Shown here: positions 32,426-43,550 of the stretch, one piece after another
How the letters are laid out: the number at the start of each line of letters is the position of its first letter
How positions within the stretch are numbered: position 1 is the first letter of the stretch
Origin: Euclidia mi
Lineage: Eukaryota; Arthropoda; Insecta; Lepidoptera; Erebidae
DNA: 64,000 bases
Assembly: GCA_944739405.2 (NCBI GenBank)
Contig: OX123183.2
Coordinates: 90,224,729 to 90,288,728, forward strand
Reading direction: 5' to 3'
Position numbers and translations under genes: made by a program
Notes under the pieces: generated by a model
Seen by the model: the letters and a program-made list of their open reading frames with translations, nothing else
What the model was told of the DNA's origin: nothing
Database searches by the model: none

Positions 32426-33617
32426 CACAATACTGCTCTACTAAGCGCAAAAGCCGTATCTCAACTAAAGCGAGTTACGAGATAATTGAAGTTTAGTAAA
32501 AGTTGATTTCTTTTATTTATTTATGGATGTTTATTGTTATTATAGGTATAATTATTATGGCAAAGGTTTCGAAATCCGTCGCCGTTTTTTGGGGTTGTGA
32601 GTGATTGGAGAGGGAGCAGGGGAGGTCTTGAAACCCCCCTCACCATTTTCACTTGCCGGAAATACTTGGTTTCCTCTGAAAAAAAAATCTCCAAACATCG
32701 GTATGTATGGCACTGCCAACTTCCACATTCATCACACTAGTTTATAAACTAAGATTGTCGGAGCCCTGCGAAGGGCTCCTAACATAACCTATTTATTTAC
32801 TTACTAGAGGACGCCAGCAGCTACGCCTGCATTAGTTCTTAAATTTGCCCGTTTTGGCCGATCCCGTGGGAATTTCGGGAAATCCCTTCTTAGTGCACCC
32901 CTACGATCCCCAAGAAACATACATGACAAATTTCAGGTTCCTGCGCCCAATAGTTTCGGCTGTAGCGTGTCTGTCAGGCAGTCAGTAACGCAAGGATTTT
33001 ATATATTAAGATTACAGTCGCACCTAACCCAAGGCACTCGAAAGCAATGACGCACAAATTTGACATTAGCTGTCAATATGATCATTCCAAGATGGCAGTT
33101 TTGCGTTTCGTTTCACGTTTTGCACATAAAACCTAAAAATTACATTTGTAAAACTGTACTAAAGTATAAAAACTATGTTCCGTTTTGCATAATTGCCGAA
33201 GTATTTATGAAATTTTGGAAATTGTTTAAAAATATTTAGACGCAACGCCGGCAGCCAAAATTACTTTTAGGGGATTAAACGAACTACCTTAAGCCCCCTA
33301 CACTACCAATACCCTCAAATTCAGGCGACTCGTTTCGAAACCCAACCCATTATTATTTTTCAAAATAGATGAAACATCAAAAATATATGTGCCTTACCTT
33401 ATTCATGAGATACTGCTATGTCGCTTAGAAAATTATAGAATTAAAATTATAGAATTAGAATTTGAGTTACTGCTTTTTCGTTAGCTCTCGTCATACATGT
33501 TTGTATGGAAAAATATAAAAAAAATCTTTCGCTTCAAATATGTGTTGTTTCAAAGAAAATAAATATTAAAAGATATTTATTTATATTCATTTATCATTTA
33601 TTAACGAAATACAGAGT

Positions 33618-34480
33618 TTACAGCTCATCAAAAGTTAGCTGTCTGCTACAACCCGGCAGGTTTTCTTTATTCTCATCGAATGTTAAAGGCAGTGTGTGAG
33701 GTGATAAGGCTTCAATACTTATTATTTGCTGTTGTTCACGAGGCACAGTTTCATTTACTTTCCTTTTACGGCTTGGTATTGTAGAAATTTCAAGCACTGA
33801 TGAAACATTTTCCTCTCCGTGATCTCGCAATGCCATCCCTTGAGCTTGACGAGAATCAACAATTTCAGGCAACTGCCAATTCATATAAAACGCCACAAGC
33901 TTCTCCCAGAAAACATCATCTCTTTCTATAATTTCTATTTTTAGTGGTATACTTTCGCCACTCCACACAGCAAATAAACACTTTTGTTTGCGTGTAACGT
34001 GGCGTTGCCCCTGAATTTGGTAATAACAATTACAATATTTGTTTAGACTAGTCAGTTCACTTTTTTATCATGTTTCCATATTTGTATTTTATTTGCTCTT
34101 ATACTATTCTCCAGGCCATTCTTATAGGCAACTTTAGAACATTAAATTTCCACAATCGTGTTTGGACCTATTAATCCATCTGGCGTGGCACCAATAATCG
34201 AATAATCCACAAGGCTCGATTGTTACATTTTCTTGCTTCGCCAGTTGTTGCAAAGCCAGTTGTTCATTTAAGATTCCATGCGCAACTGATTTTACATTGC
34301 AAATATTTACTGTACAAAATATTTTTTACTAAGACACGACCCAAGACGACACTATACAAAAATTTCAATCTGTCAACATATTCTTACGCAATTCGAACCA
34401 GTCACTGCTATCCCTCTTGTAATTTTTGCTTATCACTAGGAATTTGAGTCAAATTTGTTAAAAAAATTGTTTGGCATTTC
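33618..34480 (-). pseudogene. YqaJ-like viral-type recombinase/exonuclease relic
   Basis: YqaJ proteins belong to the lambda-exonuclease/PD-(D/E)XK nucleases. On the minus strand the family motifs appear in order across several frames: SSDWFELRKNM (near 34410), AHGILNEQLALQQLAKQE (near 34260), GATPDGLIG (near 34180), VEI followed by a TAA where the catalytic Lys of EIK is expected (near 34150), YYQIQGQ (near 34020), and the C-terminal RDDVFWEKLVAFYMNWQLPE. The last part (33618-33968) is open to a natural stop after about 60 acidic/Ser-rich residues. The protein is dead, with at least two frameshifts and several stops. It is the only recognisable coding content of the TTAA element. Confidence 0.75.
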
Positions 34481-35896
34481 TTGGCTAGCAGATCGTGTTA
34501 GGAATGACTGAAGTCAAATGTGTGTAAGACGTTACAGAACTGTTATCTTTAACTTCACTGTAATTACAATAATGATAATTAGTTACGTACTTTATTATTA
34601 AAAAAATACTAAATCTTGTGTAATAGGAAACAGAGAAGTTACCTTCTTACATATAAATTATTGATTTTAGAAATTAAAAGGATATTAGATGTACTGAGAC
34701 ATACCTAATAGTTTATGAATAATCAGTAAATAAAGTTTTACCCGATGTACCTAAAAAGGTTTATGTTCAAAACACAATAATACAACATTCGTTACCGCTT
34801 GTGTGAGGATTGCAGAGCGCCATATTAGCGCTGTCATCATTATTGTTCGCCGTGGCGGCATCTTAGCGCTCCAGGCGCTCTGACAAGCTAATGAATTTGA
34901 AATATAAGTACATAAAATGATTCGATTTTATGTTATTACTCTTTCAAAAATTAAAAAACTGTTGCAGCTATGTATTGTGAGAATAATTTATATAATTATA
35001 TTATGCATAATCGATAATATTTAAGTAACATAGTTAGTCATAAAAGACTCTTATGATAATAATTTGTGTAAAAATGTTACATATTTCATAATCACTTGGC
35101 CATGGATGAATTTATATTTTATTACGACGCTTTCTTGTACAAATCCTTCGTAGAACTTCATTTCTCTAATTGTCCATATTTTATTCTTCTAATTATATAT
35201 TTATAAGCACAGAAACAATAACACATTAAACGCAACAAGAGTATAAACTTAGGTCCTAATTATATGTGCCCATAGTTACATGATAAGCCTATTTGATTCA
35301 AAGTATTCAGTCTATAACATAAAACATGAAATTACGAACTCAAATCGGCGTATTATAATAACAAACAGGTTTACGTAAAATTTCGTGCAGCGGAGACGCA
35401 AGCGACATGACCTATCTCTCACAGGGCTCATAGCCGAATGATGAGGTCTGGGCGGGGCGTAAACTAGCAACTGACACTCAGTACACCGCTTATGCTAATA
35501 AGGTTTAAATTGCTGAAGCGTTTGATATTGATGGGATCTACCGAGCGTCAAAATCATAGACGTTTGGCAGATTTTATTTAATTTTACAAAATATACACGT
35601 ATAATATGAAAATAAATAGGGTAATTCTTTAGTTCATTAGATTTCCTACAATATTATCAAAAAAAATATGACAGCTTACGATCAAAATATTGCAAACAGT
35701 GAGACGAAAGATTATTTTCGGCCTCGATTTTGTGATTTTTTTACCGTGATTCTACTTTACGTACATGAAAAATTCTTTCAAAAGTCTTTTGTTCAGACTT
35801 TTGACTTTAAGCTCTATTTTTTGCAAGTTTGTAATATGTACCGTTATGGCTAGATGCGCGACGAAAAATTAGGTGTTTCACGGCTTCTGAGGTATA
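34481..35896. other. rest of the TTAA element, no recognised gene
   Basis: AT-rich sequence with scattered short frames. A splice-acceptor-like pyrimidine/AG (attattgtaattacag, minus strand near 34560) could precede the nuclease region, but this is inference. Confidence 0.35.
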
Positions 35897-35904
35897 ACAG
35901 CGCC

Positions 35905-36086
35905 TTAAAAAATAGAACTCAATGCGTAGAAATCATAAAATTTTATCAAAATGAACTAAAGTGCTACAGATCCTCCTATATGCAAAATGATTTCCGGGTA
36001 CCACAAGGTGGCCTTCTCCCACCTTTTTTATTCCTGCTCTACATAAATGATCTTCCTGACGCGATTAACCAAAAGTGTATCCTTTT
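35905..36086 (+). pseudogene. LINE RT, middle segment
   Basis: Continues from 31843 with NRTQCVEIIKF and VPQGGLLPPFLFLLYINDLP, ending just before the catalytic FADD motif, where the SINE inserted. The usual VPQGS(I/V)LGP is altered to VPQGGLLPP. Confidence 0.8.
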
Positions 36087-36256
36087 GCCGTGTGGTTGAC
36101 GGCATAGAATACAAGTGTCACCACCCCCTATCTTCCCGTGGGTGTCGTAAGAGGCGACTAAGGGATAACACGATGCAAATACCATATTTGCGTAGAGACG
36201 GAAAACTCGACATCAAACCCTATACGACTGCCTCGTTGGTCTCGCGGCATAAATGT

Positions 36257-36681
36257 CCTCTCATAACGAGGTTGTGGAGCTACGTGCCCCAAAACCGAAG
36301 ACATGCGACGAGGATGGTTTTATAAAGGTGAAGAAGAAGAAGAAGAAACCAACTTGTCGTAACCTTTGTGGTACCAGGATAGTGGGACCGAACATGCTGC
36401 TGCGTCCCGCCGTACCAACCACGCAGTTGTACGTCTCTCGGCTGCATCACTCCACAAAGGACGAGGAGGTCGTAGAATACCTGCGCCTGAAGACCAAATG
36501 GACTTTGAGAGTCGAGAGATTGGAGTCACGGCATAACACCAACTTTAAGTCGTACGTGGTGCGGTTGCCGACTCAACATCTCGAGACTTTCCTCAAGGAA
36601 GAGTTTTGGCCGAAAGGTGTCGTGTATCGGCGTTTTCATGGGAGGTTACGCAATACCACTCAGCGTAACATGAAGCCGTAA
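36257..36681 (+). CDS. LINE ORF1 C-terminal domain
   Basis: A clean 142-residue frame, whose apparent ATG (36253) is in the target-site copy rather than the element. It has a basic run (KVKKKKKKPTCRNLCG), then TTQLYVSRLHHSTKDEEVVE, WTLRVERLESRHNTNFKSYV and ETFLKEEFWPKGVVYRRFHG. The last 75 residues look like the RRM-like domain of CR1/L2-type ORF1 proteins. The match with the copy at 21970 is high and includes the 3' UTR, so the two are one family. RNA binding is inferred. Confidence 0.75.
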
Positions 36682-36810
36682 ACAGCACCTGTTTGTTTTG
36701 CTATAATATGTTATAATGATATTTTATGTATGTTAGTCTATAAGGTCTAGGTCTAAGTCTATCTATGGGTTCTTGTTACCTGAAAATAAATGATTATTAT
36801 TATTATTATT
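36257..36810 (+). mobile_element. ORF1-only LINE inserted in the SINE
   Basis: An 8 bp duplication ataaatgt (36249-36256, 36811-36818) flanks 554 bp that ends in (ATT)n. It carries the C-terminal part of the same ORF1 as 21970-22936 and the same 3' UTR, without ORF2. It split the SINE between its A and B boxes. Confidence 0.85.
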
Positions 36811-37053
36811 ATAAATGTGCGCGTGGAATCGGGAGGTCCCGGGTTCGATTCCTGGGTCGGGCAGTGTTATTGGGTTTTTCTGTCATGAAATTCCCAGTAG
36901 CAGCACGGAGTCTGGAAATGTGCCCGGTACGGCAATAGGCTCGCCCCTTATTACGTGGGACTAAGGTATATCTGGCGAAAAGTGGGTGTAGAAATACACC
37001 TCTGCCTACCCCTTCGGGGATAAAAGGCGTGACGTTGTGTATGTATGTATGTA

Positions 37054-37880
37054 TGTATCCTTTTTGCGGATGATACAACTCTTATAGTCAAAAGTAACGA
37101 CTTTAAAACTTTAGAAACGGAAGTCAAAATAGCAATTAATAAGTCGATAAACTGGTTACTTGAAAACAATCTTAAAATCAATATTAACAAGACAAACATT
37201 ATACAATTTCAAACATACAAAGCTAACACACCTAATCTAGAAATATCTTACAATAATCAATTCCTAAACAATGTTGAAGAGTGTGTATTTTTAGGTATAT
37301 CTGTGGATAAATATTGTAACTGGAAGGCGCATATACAAAAAACTGTTAATAAGGTTGATCGATTCAACTTTGTATTAAAAAGAGTTAGAGAAACAGTGAA
37401 CGAAAAGGCTGCAATAATGACTTACCATGTCTATGTATCCTCCTTACTACGATACGGCATCGTAGTCTGGGGTAATTCAGTAGACTCTAATAAATTATTT
37501 GCAGCCCAAAATAAATGCATCAGAGCAATTTTCAATTGCGACTATTCCGACAGCTGTAAACCCTTATTTAAAAAACATCAAATTCTCCCATTGCCATGCA
37601 TTTATATATTAGAAATGTGTATGTTTGTTAAGAATAATCCCTCACTGTTCAAAAAATTAGGAGATAAAAAAGGGTTCCGAACCAGACATAAAAATCGTCT
37701 AGAAACCGCAAATTAGCTTAGAATTATATAAACGCGATTCATACTGTATGGCCATACAATTATATAACCACCTACCAGATAATTTTGTAAAGTTACCATA
37801 TAAGCAGTTTCGTAGAGAATTGTACAAGCTACTACGTGAAAAACTCTATTATAACATTAATGAATATCTTCAAGACAAAT
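37054..37880 (+). pseudogene. LINE RT, catalytic motif to C-terminus
   Basis: Resumes with FADDTTLIVKSND, then NWLLENNLKININKT, FLGISVDKYCNWKAHIQ, YVSSLLRYGIVVWGN and CIRAIFNC. A frameshift or stop near 37713 precedes YNHLPDNFVKLPYKQFRREL in another frame, and the stop is near 37890. Both catalytic Asp residues are present. Confidence 0.82.
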
Positions 37881-38384
37881 TAATTATTTAGCTCTCTATA
37901 ATGTAAGTAATAAATTGACATTCTCACCCTTGACATAATTTTAATGTAATTTTCTATTAACAATTATAATTCCAAATTTTAAATTAACTGTATTATTGTA
38001 TTGACTCTGCATGATGTTTAAATCTAAGTTATAGAACTATGTAATGTGTATGTAAATTACCATAACCAAATGTAAAAAAAATGATATTGTTTAAATATTT
38101 GCACGCCACATTTGGCAGAATATGCAGAACAAGAATAATTGAATATCAGTAATGACCATATTTTTGGAAATAAACGTTTCTATTCTATTCTATTCTATTC
38201 TAGTCTATTCTACAAAAATGAATATTAATTTGCTTATCGGTAACCAAAATCAATGAAGATGTACACTACACTTTCATTAATTTTGGTTGGTTTTTAATAT
38301 AAGTAAATACACAATATAATTATAATTAAGGAGCTAATTAACTTGGGACCGCATCGTTAAGACTTTAGATAGTATTTAATTATA

Positions 38385-38434
38385 TCACGTTTAAACATTT
38401 TGTTAAACAGCGTTAACAAAATGTTTAAACGTGA
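38385..38434. repeat. perfect 22 bp inverted repeat
   Basis: tcacgtttaaacattttgtt plus two bases (38385-38406) pairs perfectly with 38413-38434 around a 6-base loop. It stands alone in AT-rich sequence. Confidence 0.85.
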
Positions 38435-38510
38435 ATATGTTAATAAATTCAAACTGATCAAAGATATAGTGTTAACTGGGTATCTTATAATATGTAGCAA
38501 GAATAGAATG

Positions 38511-38536
38511 CACTAGAATATAATAATATTCTAGTG
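38511..38536. repeat. 11 bp perfect hairpin
   Basis: cactagaatat and atattctagtg flank a 4-base loop, about 75 bp from the larger hairpin. Confidence 0.7.
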
Positions 38537-40359
38537 ATTTGATGTAAGCAACGGGTAAGAACGATTAACGGAGTGTTGTAAAACTATTACGAGATATAAT
38601 CGCAGTTTAAACGTTTAAAGTTATTCTCGCATTTGTAATAAGCAGGTCTTTATGGAAAATACGATTTCTTCAAGACGATTCCAGTAACTAGAGCTACGTA
38701 CATATATTGATTTCGCTACATTTATCTTTGCTACAGCCATATACTTTAAAACTTTTGCTATTTGGATACACTCTTGTAGTTATGTTACCGTTCTTAATCA
38801 GTCATACATACAGACTACGACTGGAATCAGCGAGGCCGAAACCCCGGGGCAAAGAGAATAAGAATAAGAATAATGTTTATTTGTATAAATGTGGTGTACA
38901 AAGGTGTTACAGAATAATTTAGTTCCAACATTAACCATTTTAAATATATGGCATACAAATAAGAATGTGCATACAATTAAATTTTAACCTAATTTGATAC
39001 AAATTGTTCAACATGCTAACTACACTAAAACTGACATTTAAAATATTCGTCTATGGTGTAAAAACACTTTTCATACAACCATCGCAAAAAGAAAGTATTC
39101 AAATTTAATTTTTAAGAGTTACGCTATACAGACCTCTGATATGTATTAATATTAGCATAAAAGCTGCAATTAGCCTAAAATTTGAAAACAAAATATATTT
39201 TAAATTGTTATCTGCAAAACTAAACCTGATCACTAAACTTTTCTTATAAAACAGTATTTGAATACATTCTACCAATAAATGTGCACAAATGTAACAGGAA
39301 GTAGTTAAGCAAGCGAGGAATGCTTACATTCTGCGCTCAAAGGCGAAACGACATACCAAGGGGCGTTTTTACGACAAAGAACATAACTTTAAAATTCGAT
39401 GATAAAATTGAAACTCCAATGACATATTGCGATTTCATTTGAGTCTAAGGCATTCCGAAGCCTTTCCGCCGGGAAGTTGAATTTCAACTTTACTTTCACA
39501 GTATTAATATATATGTATCTATACTTTGTTAAAGTTATCCTTTGCCGTTACTCCATGTAGCGCCGTAGATTTTAGCATATAGGAATTCGTAGTCGCTATA
39601 TGCCATTCTTGAAGCCCGGTTTGGTTTTACGTATGAAGACACTTTAACATTTATTTCATACTAGCCTTTGTCCGTGGCTTGACCCGCTGTGGGGCAGGGT
39701 GTTTGGACAAAAGTTAGTCCATGTATTATACCGATGTATAACTTATACCTATTATTGTAGTGTACATAATTATACATATTGTAAGATTATTTTATTACTA
39801 TAAAGCTGTTCTTTAGTGAAGCGATATTCTGATAACCTAATGTCATAATCGTATAGGTAATTTGAAATAAACAGTTCGTCGTTGACATATATTTTGACAC
39901 TTGTTTCAATTTACGATCTCGTTACAACTTCGTTCAATTATCAGATAATTTAGAAAAATACGCTTTTTGTGACGTAAGTATGAACCTGACATGATATCGA
40001 AACTATATTTATTTAGGAGAATTGGGCCCCTGCACATCCATCCTTACGAAACATTCACGTTAATGTATAGTAATAAGAGGTCTTGACACGTGTGACAAAG
40101 AACCCAAAAAATTCGGCGCAGTGCTTTGAAGACGATTTCTCATAGTTTACGCGCATTGTATGCAAAACTTGTTGATGTTGTAAGAATCAGTTGCAAGCAA
40201 TAAAGCGACTGTGTAATAATTCGTGTCTACTCATGCAAATCATACAGTGTTGATAATGTACTACAACCCTTCACTAGCGCTTATAGCGTGTTTTGACTTG
40301 CCATTCATAATATATGAAGCAAGAGAGATATGTCAGGATCGTTGCAAATGGCGTTCCGT

Positions 40360-40415
40360 AGTCTCTGCTTACCCCTCCGGGAAACAGGCGTGAGTCTATG
40401 TATGTATGTATGTAT
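40360..40415 (+). repeat. 3' end of the tRNA-derived SINE family
   Basis: ctgcttacccctccgggaaa, caggcgtgagtctatg and a (TATG)n tail match the last 50 bases of the SINEs at 36087-37053 and 43061-43322. The head is missing, a typical 5'-truncated copy. Confidence 0.65.
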
Positions 40416-41058
40416 TCATAATATATCAGCAGAGTAAAGCAACATTACCAGAGGTCATCACTTCTATGGGTGTCCTGTTGTGGCATTGCATCAGACCGTT
40501 ACCCTACTTCGGAGTGAAAAACAATACAAATGTAATTAAAGCAAACTAATTAGTTTGACATTCAGAATTCAAAAACACTGTTCCGCAAATGTAGAAGTAG
40601 AAGAACGACACACACAGTATCAAGAGTCATATTATGTTCAAAAAGCCTCAAATATTACTATATTTTCTACTCAACTCAGTGGAGAGTGGGAGGGTATTCT
40701 AGCTAAGTAGCCTTACATAATAACTCAGCGATATCATCTTCTTATCACCTACGGGGGCAGGTACCCTCTCATAAATTAAGGACCCGATTTAACTTGAAAA
40801 CCGCCCAAACGTAATCTGTTGTTAATGTAAAACTGTTAACGCTTCGCTCACTTCTGCATCTGTAATTCATTTGTAATATGTATATACTAGACTCTGGCGG
40901 TGGCTCCACCCGCGTGAATTATACGCATATACCTTCCGCAGGAATCACACTATCTATAAGAGAAAACTGTATTGGAGTTGGTCACGTTTATACAGACAGA
41001 CAGGATGGAAATGCGACTTTTTATAATGAGTATAGATTTAAAATATTCTTCAATACGT

Positions 41059-41276
41059 ATTAAGAATACGGAATGTCACCACCCCATATCATCCCATGGG
41101 TGTCGTAAGCGAGCCGACAGAGGGAGCATATTATGCAGAGAACAGCACTGTAAGAGAAGGAAAACTTGATACAAACCCTATACCAATCCGTTTGGCCAGC
41201 GTGGTATAGTAGGCCAATTCCTCCTTTCAAAGGAGAGGCTTAGTCCAGCAGTGGACTGTTAAAGGCTGATGAGGAG
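41059..41276 (+). mobile_element. dispersed SINE-like repeat, second copy
   Basis: Near-identical to 30144-30365 from attaagaatacgg to tggactgttaaaggctgat; the (GAT)n tail is shorter. It lies 83 bp from the RTE target site. Confidence 0.75.
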
Positions 41277-41360
41277 ATTTAAAATAATAATATATACGTT
41301 TGTTTATCAGTTATCTGGGTGCCATAGTTCAAGCTCTGCGTAGTTTGGTCTCAAATGACT

Positions 41361-41366
<6 letters not shown>

Positions 41367-41393
<27 letters not shown>

Positions 41394-43039
41394 AGCCTAT
41401 ACTTTCCCACTGCTGGGCAAAGGCCTCCCCCATATCCTTCCACAATCGCTTGTCATGCGCAACCTCATACCAGCTGTTGTGGTAGGCGTCCAATTCGTCT
41501 CGCCATCTTTTTCGGGGCCGGCCTCGGCGGCGCTGTCCATCTTCGGGCACCCATGTTGAGGAGATCTTTGCCCAACGGTCTTCGTGCATTCGGGTAACGT
41601 GTCCCGCCCAGTCCCATTTGAGGCTGGCTGCCTTTTTTCCCACGTCTGTTACCCCTGTTCTGGCGCGCAGTGTGGTGTTTCGGATCTTGTCCCTTAGTCT
41701 GACACCCAACATGCTGCGTTCCATTGCTCTTTGGCAGACTCCGAGGCGAGACCGTTGCGATTCAGTCAATGACCAGGTCTGGGCACCATAGGTAAGAATG
41801 GGCAGGATACACATATCGATGAGCTTTCGCTTTAGGGAGATCGGCAGATTACCCTTCATGAGCGTCTTCATGGACCAGTAGCTCTTCCAGGCGTTCTCGA
41901 TTCGGCGATCGATTTCTCTTTCTTGCCTGTTTTCGAAGGAAACTAACTGGCCCAAGTAGATATACTCATCGACGTACTGTATCTCCTGCCCATCCACCTC
42001 GACACGGTATTTGGAACTATTAGTCATTACTTTGGTCTTTGACCGGTTCATCGCAAGCCCCACCCCGAAGCCTGCTGTGCTCAGTTCTTGGAGCATGGTC
42101 TGTAGTTCCAGGGCTGTGGACGCAAAAAGGACAATGTCGTCGGCAAATCTCAGGTTTGTAAGCCTCTTATTGCCGAGCACTATGCCTTTGGTTTTCCACG
42201 AGGCTGCCAGTGAGTTGAATACCTCCTCAAGAGTGCTGGTAAATAATTTGGGAGAGAGCGGGTCACCTTGTTTAACACCCTTTTGTATGCGGAATGGTCG
42301 TCCAGTGATATTGAGCTTGATGTTGGCGGAGCTATTGCGGTAAATGCTTTTAATTAATTGAATATATTGTTGCTCAATTCCTTGGTTTTCTAACGCTTTG
42401 AATATTGCGAAATGCCGAATGCTATCAAAGGCTTTCGTATAGTCTACGAAAGCCAAATACACTGGTTTATTAAATTCTGTAAATTTTTCTAATAGTTGGT
42501 TTAATGTTTGGAGATGGTCAGTGGTTGAGAAACTAGGACGGAAGCCAGCTTGTTCTGGAGGTTGGTGTTTGTCTAATTGTCCGTCTATGCGATTATGAAT
42601 TACTTTGATAAAGGCCTTATATATGTGGGATGTTAAACTGATTGGCCGGTAATTATTGATGTCACTTTTGTTGCCCTTCTTATACAAAAGGATTATGTTC
42701 GAGTGACACATATCATTTGGGACTTTGCCTGTACGTAGAATGGTGTTAAATAGGTTTGTAAGTGGAGACAGTAAGGAGGTGGAGCCGACCTTAAGAGCCT
42801 CGGTAGTAATGCCATCCTCGCCTGGACTTTTGCCGTATTGCATAGTCTTAAGCGCTCTATGCACCTCAGAATCACTTATAAGTGGGATGGTATCCGGTAG
42901 GTGATATTCTGTGCTTGCAGCATCTGTAGTGTTGTCGGAATATAATGACTCATAGAAATCTGTTGCTATGTCTATAATTTTCTCTCTGTTGTGATGTTTT
43001 ATGCCATTACTATCTATTAGGCTATTAATCCAGGATTTC
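41367..43039 (-). mobile_element. RTE LINE, 5' truncated, with poly(A) and target-site duplication
   Basis: Poly(T) at 41367-41391 is the A-tail on the minus strand. An 8 bp duplication ctatgtat (41359-41366 and 43040-43047) flanks 1673 bp. The whole insert is coding for RT except the tail. It landed 13 bp from the 3' end of the SINE at 43061-43322. Confidence 0.87.
41392..43039 (-). CDS. RTE reverse transcriptase, intact C-terminal region
   Basis: The frame is open for about 548 residues from the truncation point to TAA at 41392. RT motifs in order: GKSPGEDGITTEALK, NYRPISLTSHIYKAF, EQAGFRPSFSTTDHL, motif A FVDYTKAFDSI, GVKQGDPLSPKLF and catalytic RFADDIVLFAS. The end is the RTE-type tail WAGHVTRM, RRRGRPRKRWRDELD and WKDMGEAFAQQWE. 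No stops or shifts, so this is the youngest-looking LINE coding region here. The endonuclease is lost to 5' truncation, so it cannot move by itself. The first Met in frame is at 42864, but translation would not naturally start there. Confidence 0.9.
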
Positions 43040-43060
43040 CTATGTATTGTGTAAGTTATT

Positions 43061-43322
43061 TTATTTATTTATAGACTCACGCCTGTATCCCCGGAAGGGT
43101 AGGCAAAGGTGTAATATTACACCCACATTTCGCCAGGAGGTTTTAGATCCCACGTAATAGGGGGTGAGCCTATTGCCGTACCGGGCACATTTCCAGACTC
43201 CGTGCTGCTAGGGAGAATTTCCTAACGGAAAAATTCAATAACACTTTGCCCGACCCGGGAATCGAACCCGAGACCTCCCAATCCCACCCACACATTTATG
43301 CCGCAAGACCAACGAGACAGTC
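43061..43322 (-). mobile_element. tRNA-derived SINE, full copy
   Basis: A 14 bp duplication ttgtgtaag(t/c)tatt (43047-43060, 43323-43336; one mismatch) flanks 262 bp. On the minus strand: tctcgttggtcttgcggcat, GGTTCGATTCCCGG (B box), a conserved body (gtgcccggtacggcaataggc) and an (AAAT)n tail. Same family as the SINE at 36087. Confidence 0.85.
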
Positions 43323-43550
43323 TTGTGTAAGCTATTATAAAGAATTCTAGGAAATTGTTCGTATGGGAAACTGCACGTTATTTTAACAAAACCTATGAAA
43401 AGCATTGATTGTATTACGTTATTATTAATAATGCTAGGTTTCTACGTCACGTCGAATTATGTGCATTTAATCTTCACATGACACAATAATTCGTGTGAGC
43501 CGCAAGTATGATATTTCATTCCATTGAATGTATCATATCGGTATCGCGCA

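Larger units (their letters stand above)
31844..35904. mobile_element. 4.06 kb TTAA-flanked DNA element with nuclease relic
   Basis: The insert has short terminal inverted repeats GGCGCTGT / ACAGCGCC (31844-31851, 35897-35904) and is flanked by TTAA on both sides (31840-31843, 35905-35908). Removing it with one TTAA restores the LINE frame, so the borders are exact. TTAA duplications are typical of piggyBac and Kolobok; the terminus is not the CCC of most piggyBacs. Inside is a degraded YqaJ-type exonuclease on the minus strand. No transposase was recognised. It also contains repeat debris with (CAGA)n near 32350. Confidence 0.78.
36087..37053 (+). mobile_element. composite tRNA-derived SINE, itself interrupted
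   Basis: An 11 bp duplication tgtatcctttt (36076-36086, 37054-37064) flanks the insert. Without the nested LINE it is about 405 bp: a 5' module shared with 30144-30365, then a tRNA-like SINE with cgttggtctcgcggcataaa (A-box region) and GGTTCGATTCC (B box, near 36842), then a conserved body and a (GTAT)n tail. The tRNA-like part is the same family as 43061-43322. Confidence 0.82.
31470..38215 (+). mobile_element. Jockey/CR1-group LINE broken by two nested insertions
   Basis: LINE sequence is in three blocks: 31470-31843, 35905-36086 and 37054-38215. Between the first two lies a 4061 bp TTAA-flanked element, and between the last two a SINE that carries another LINE. The RT reading frame resumes exactly across each insertion when one target-site copy is removed. 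The 3' end is a pentanucleotide tail (ttcta)n at about 38187-38215. The LINE is 5'-truncated within RT. Confidence 0.85.
38216..40359. other. AT-rich stretch with hairpins, no recognised gene
   Basis: Holds the hairpins at 38385-38434 and 38511-38536, an (AATAAG)n run near 38858, and repeat traces near 39665 (gtccgtggcttgacccgc). No coding sequence recognised. Confidence 0.45.
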
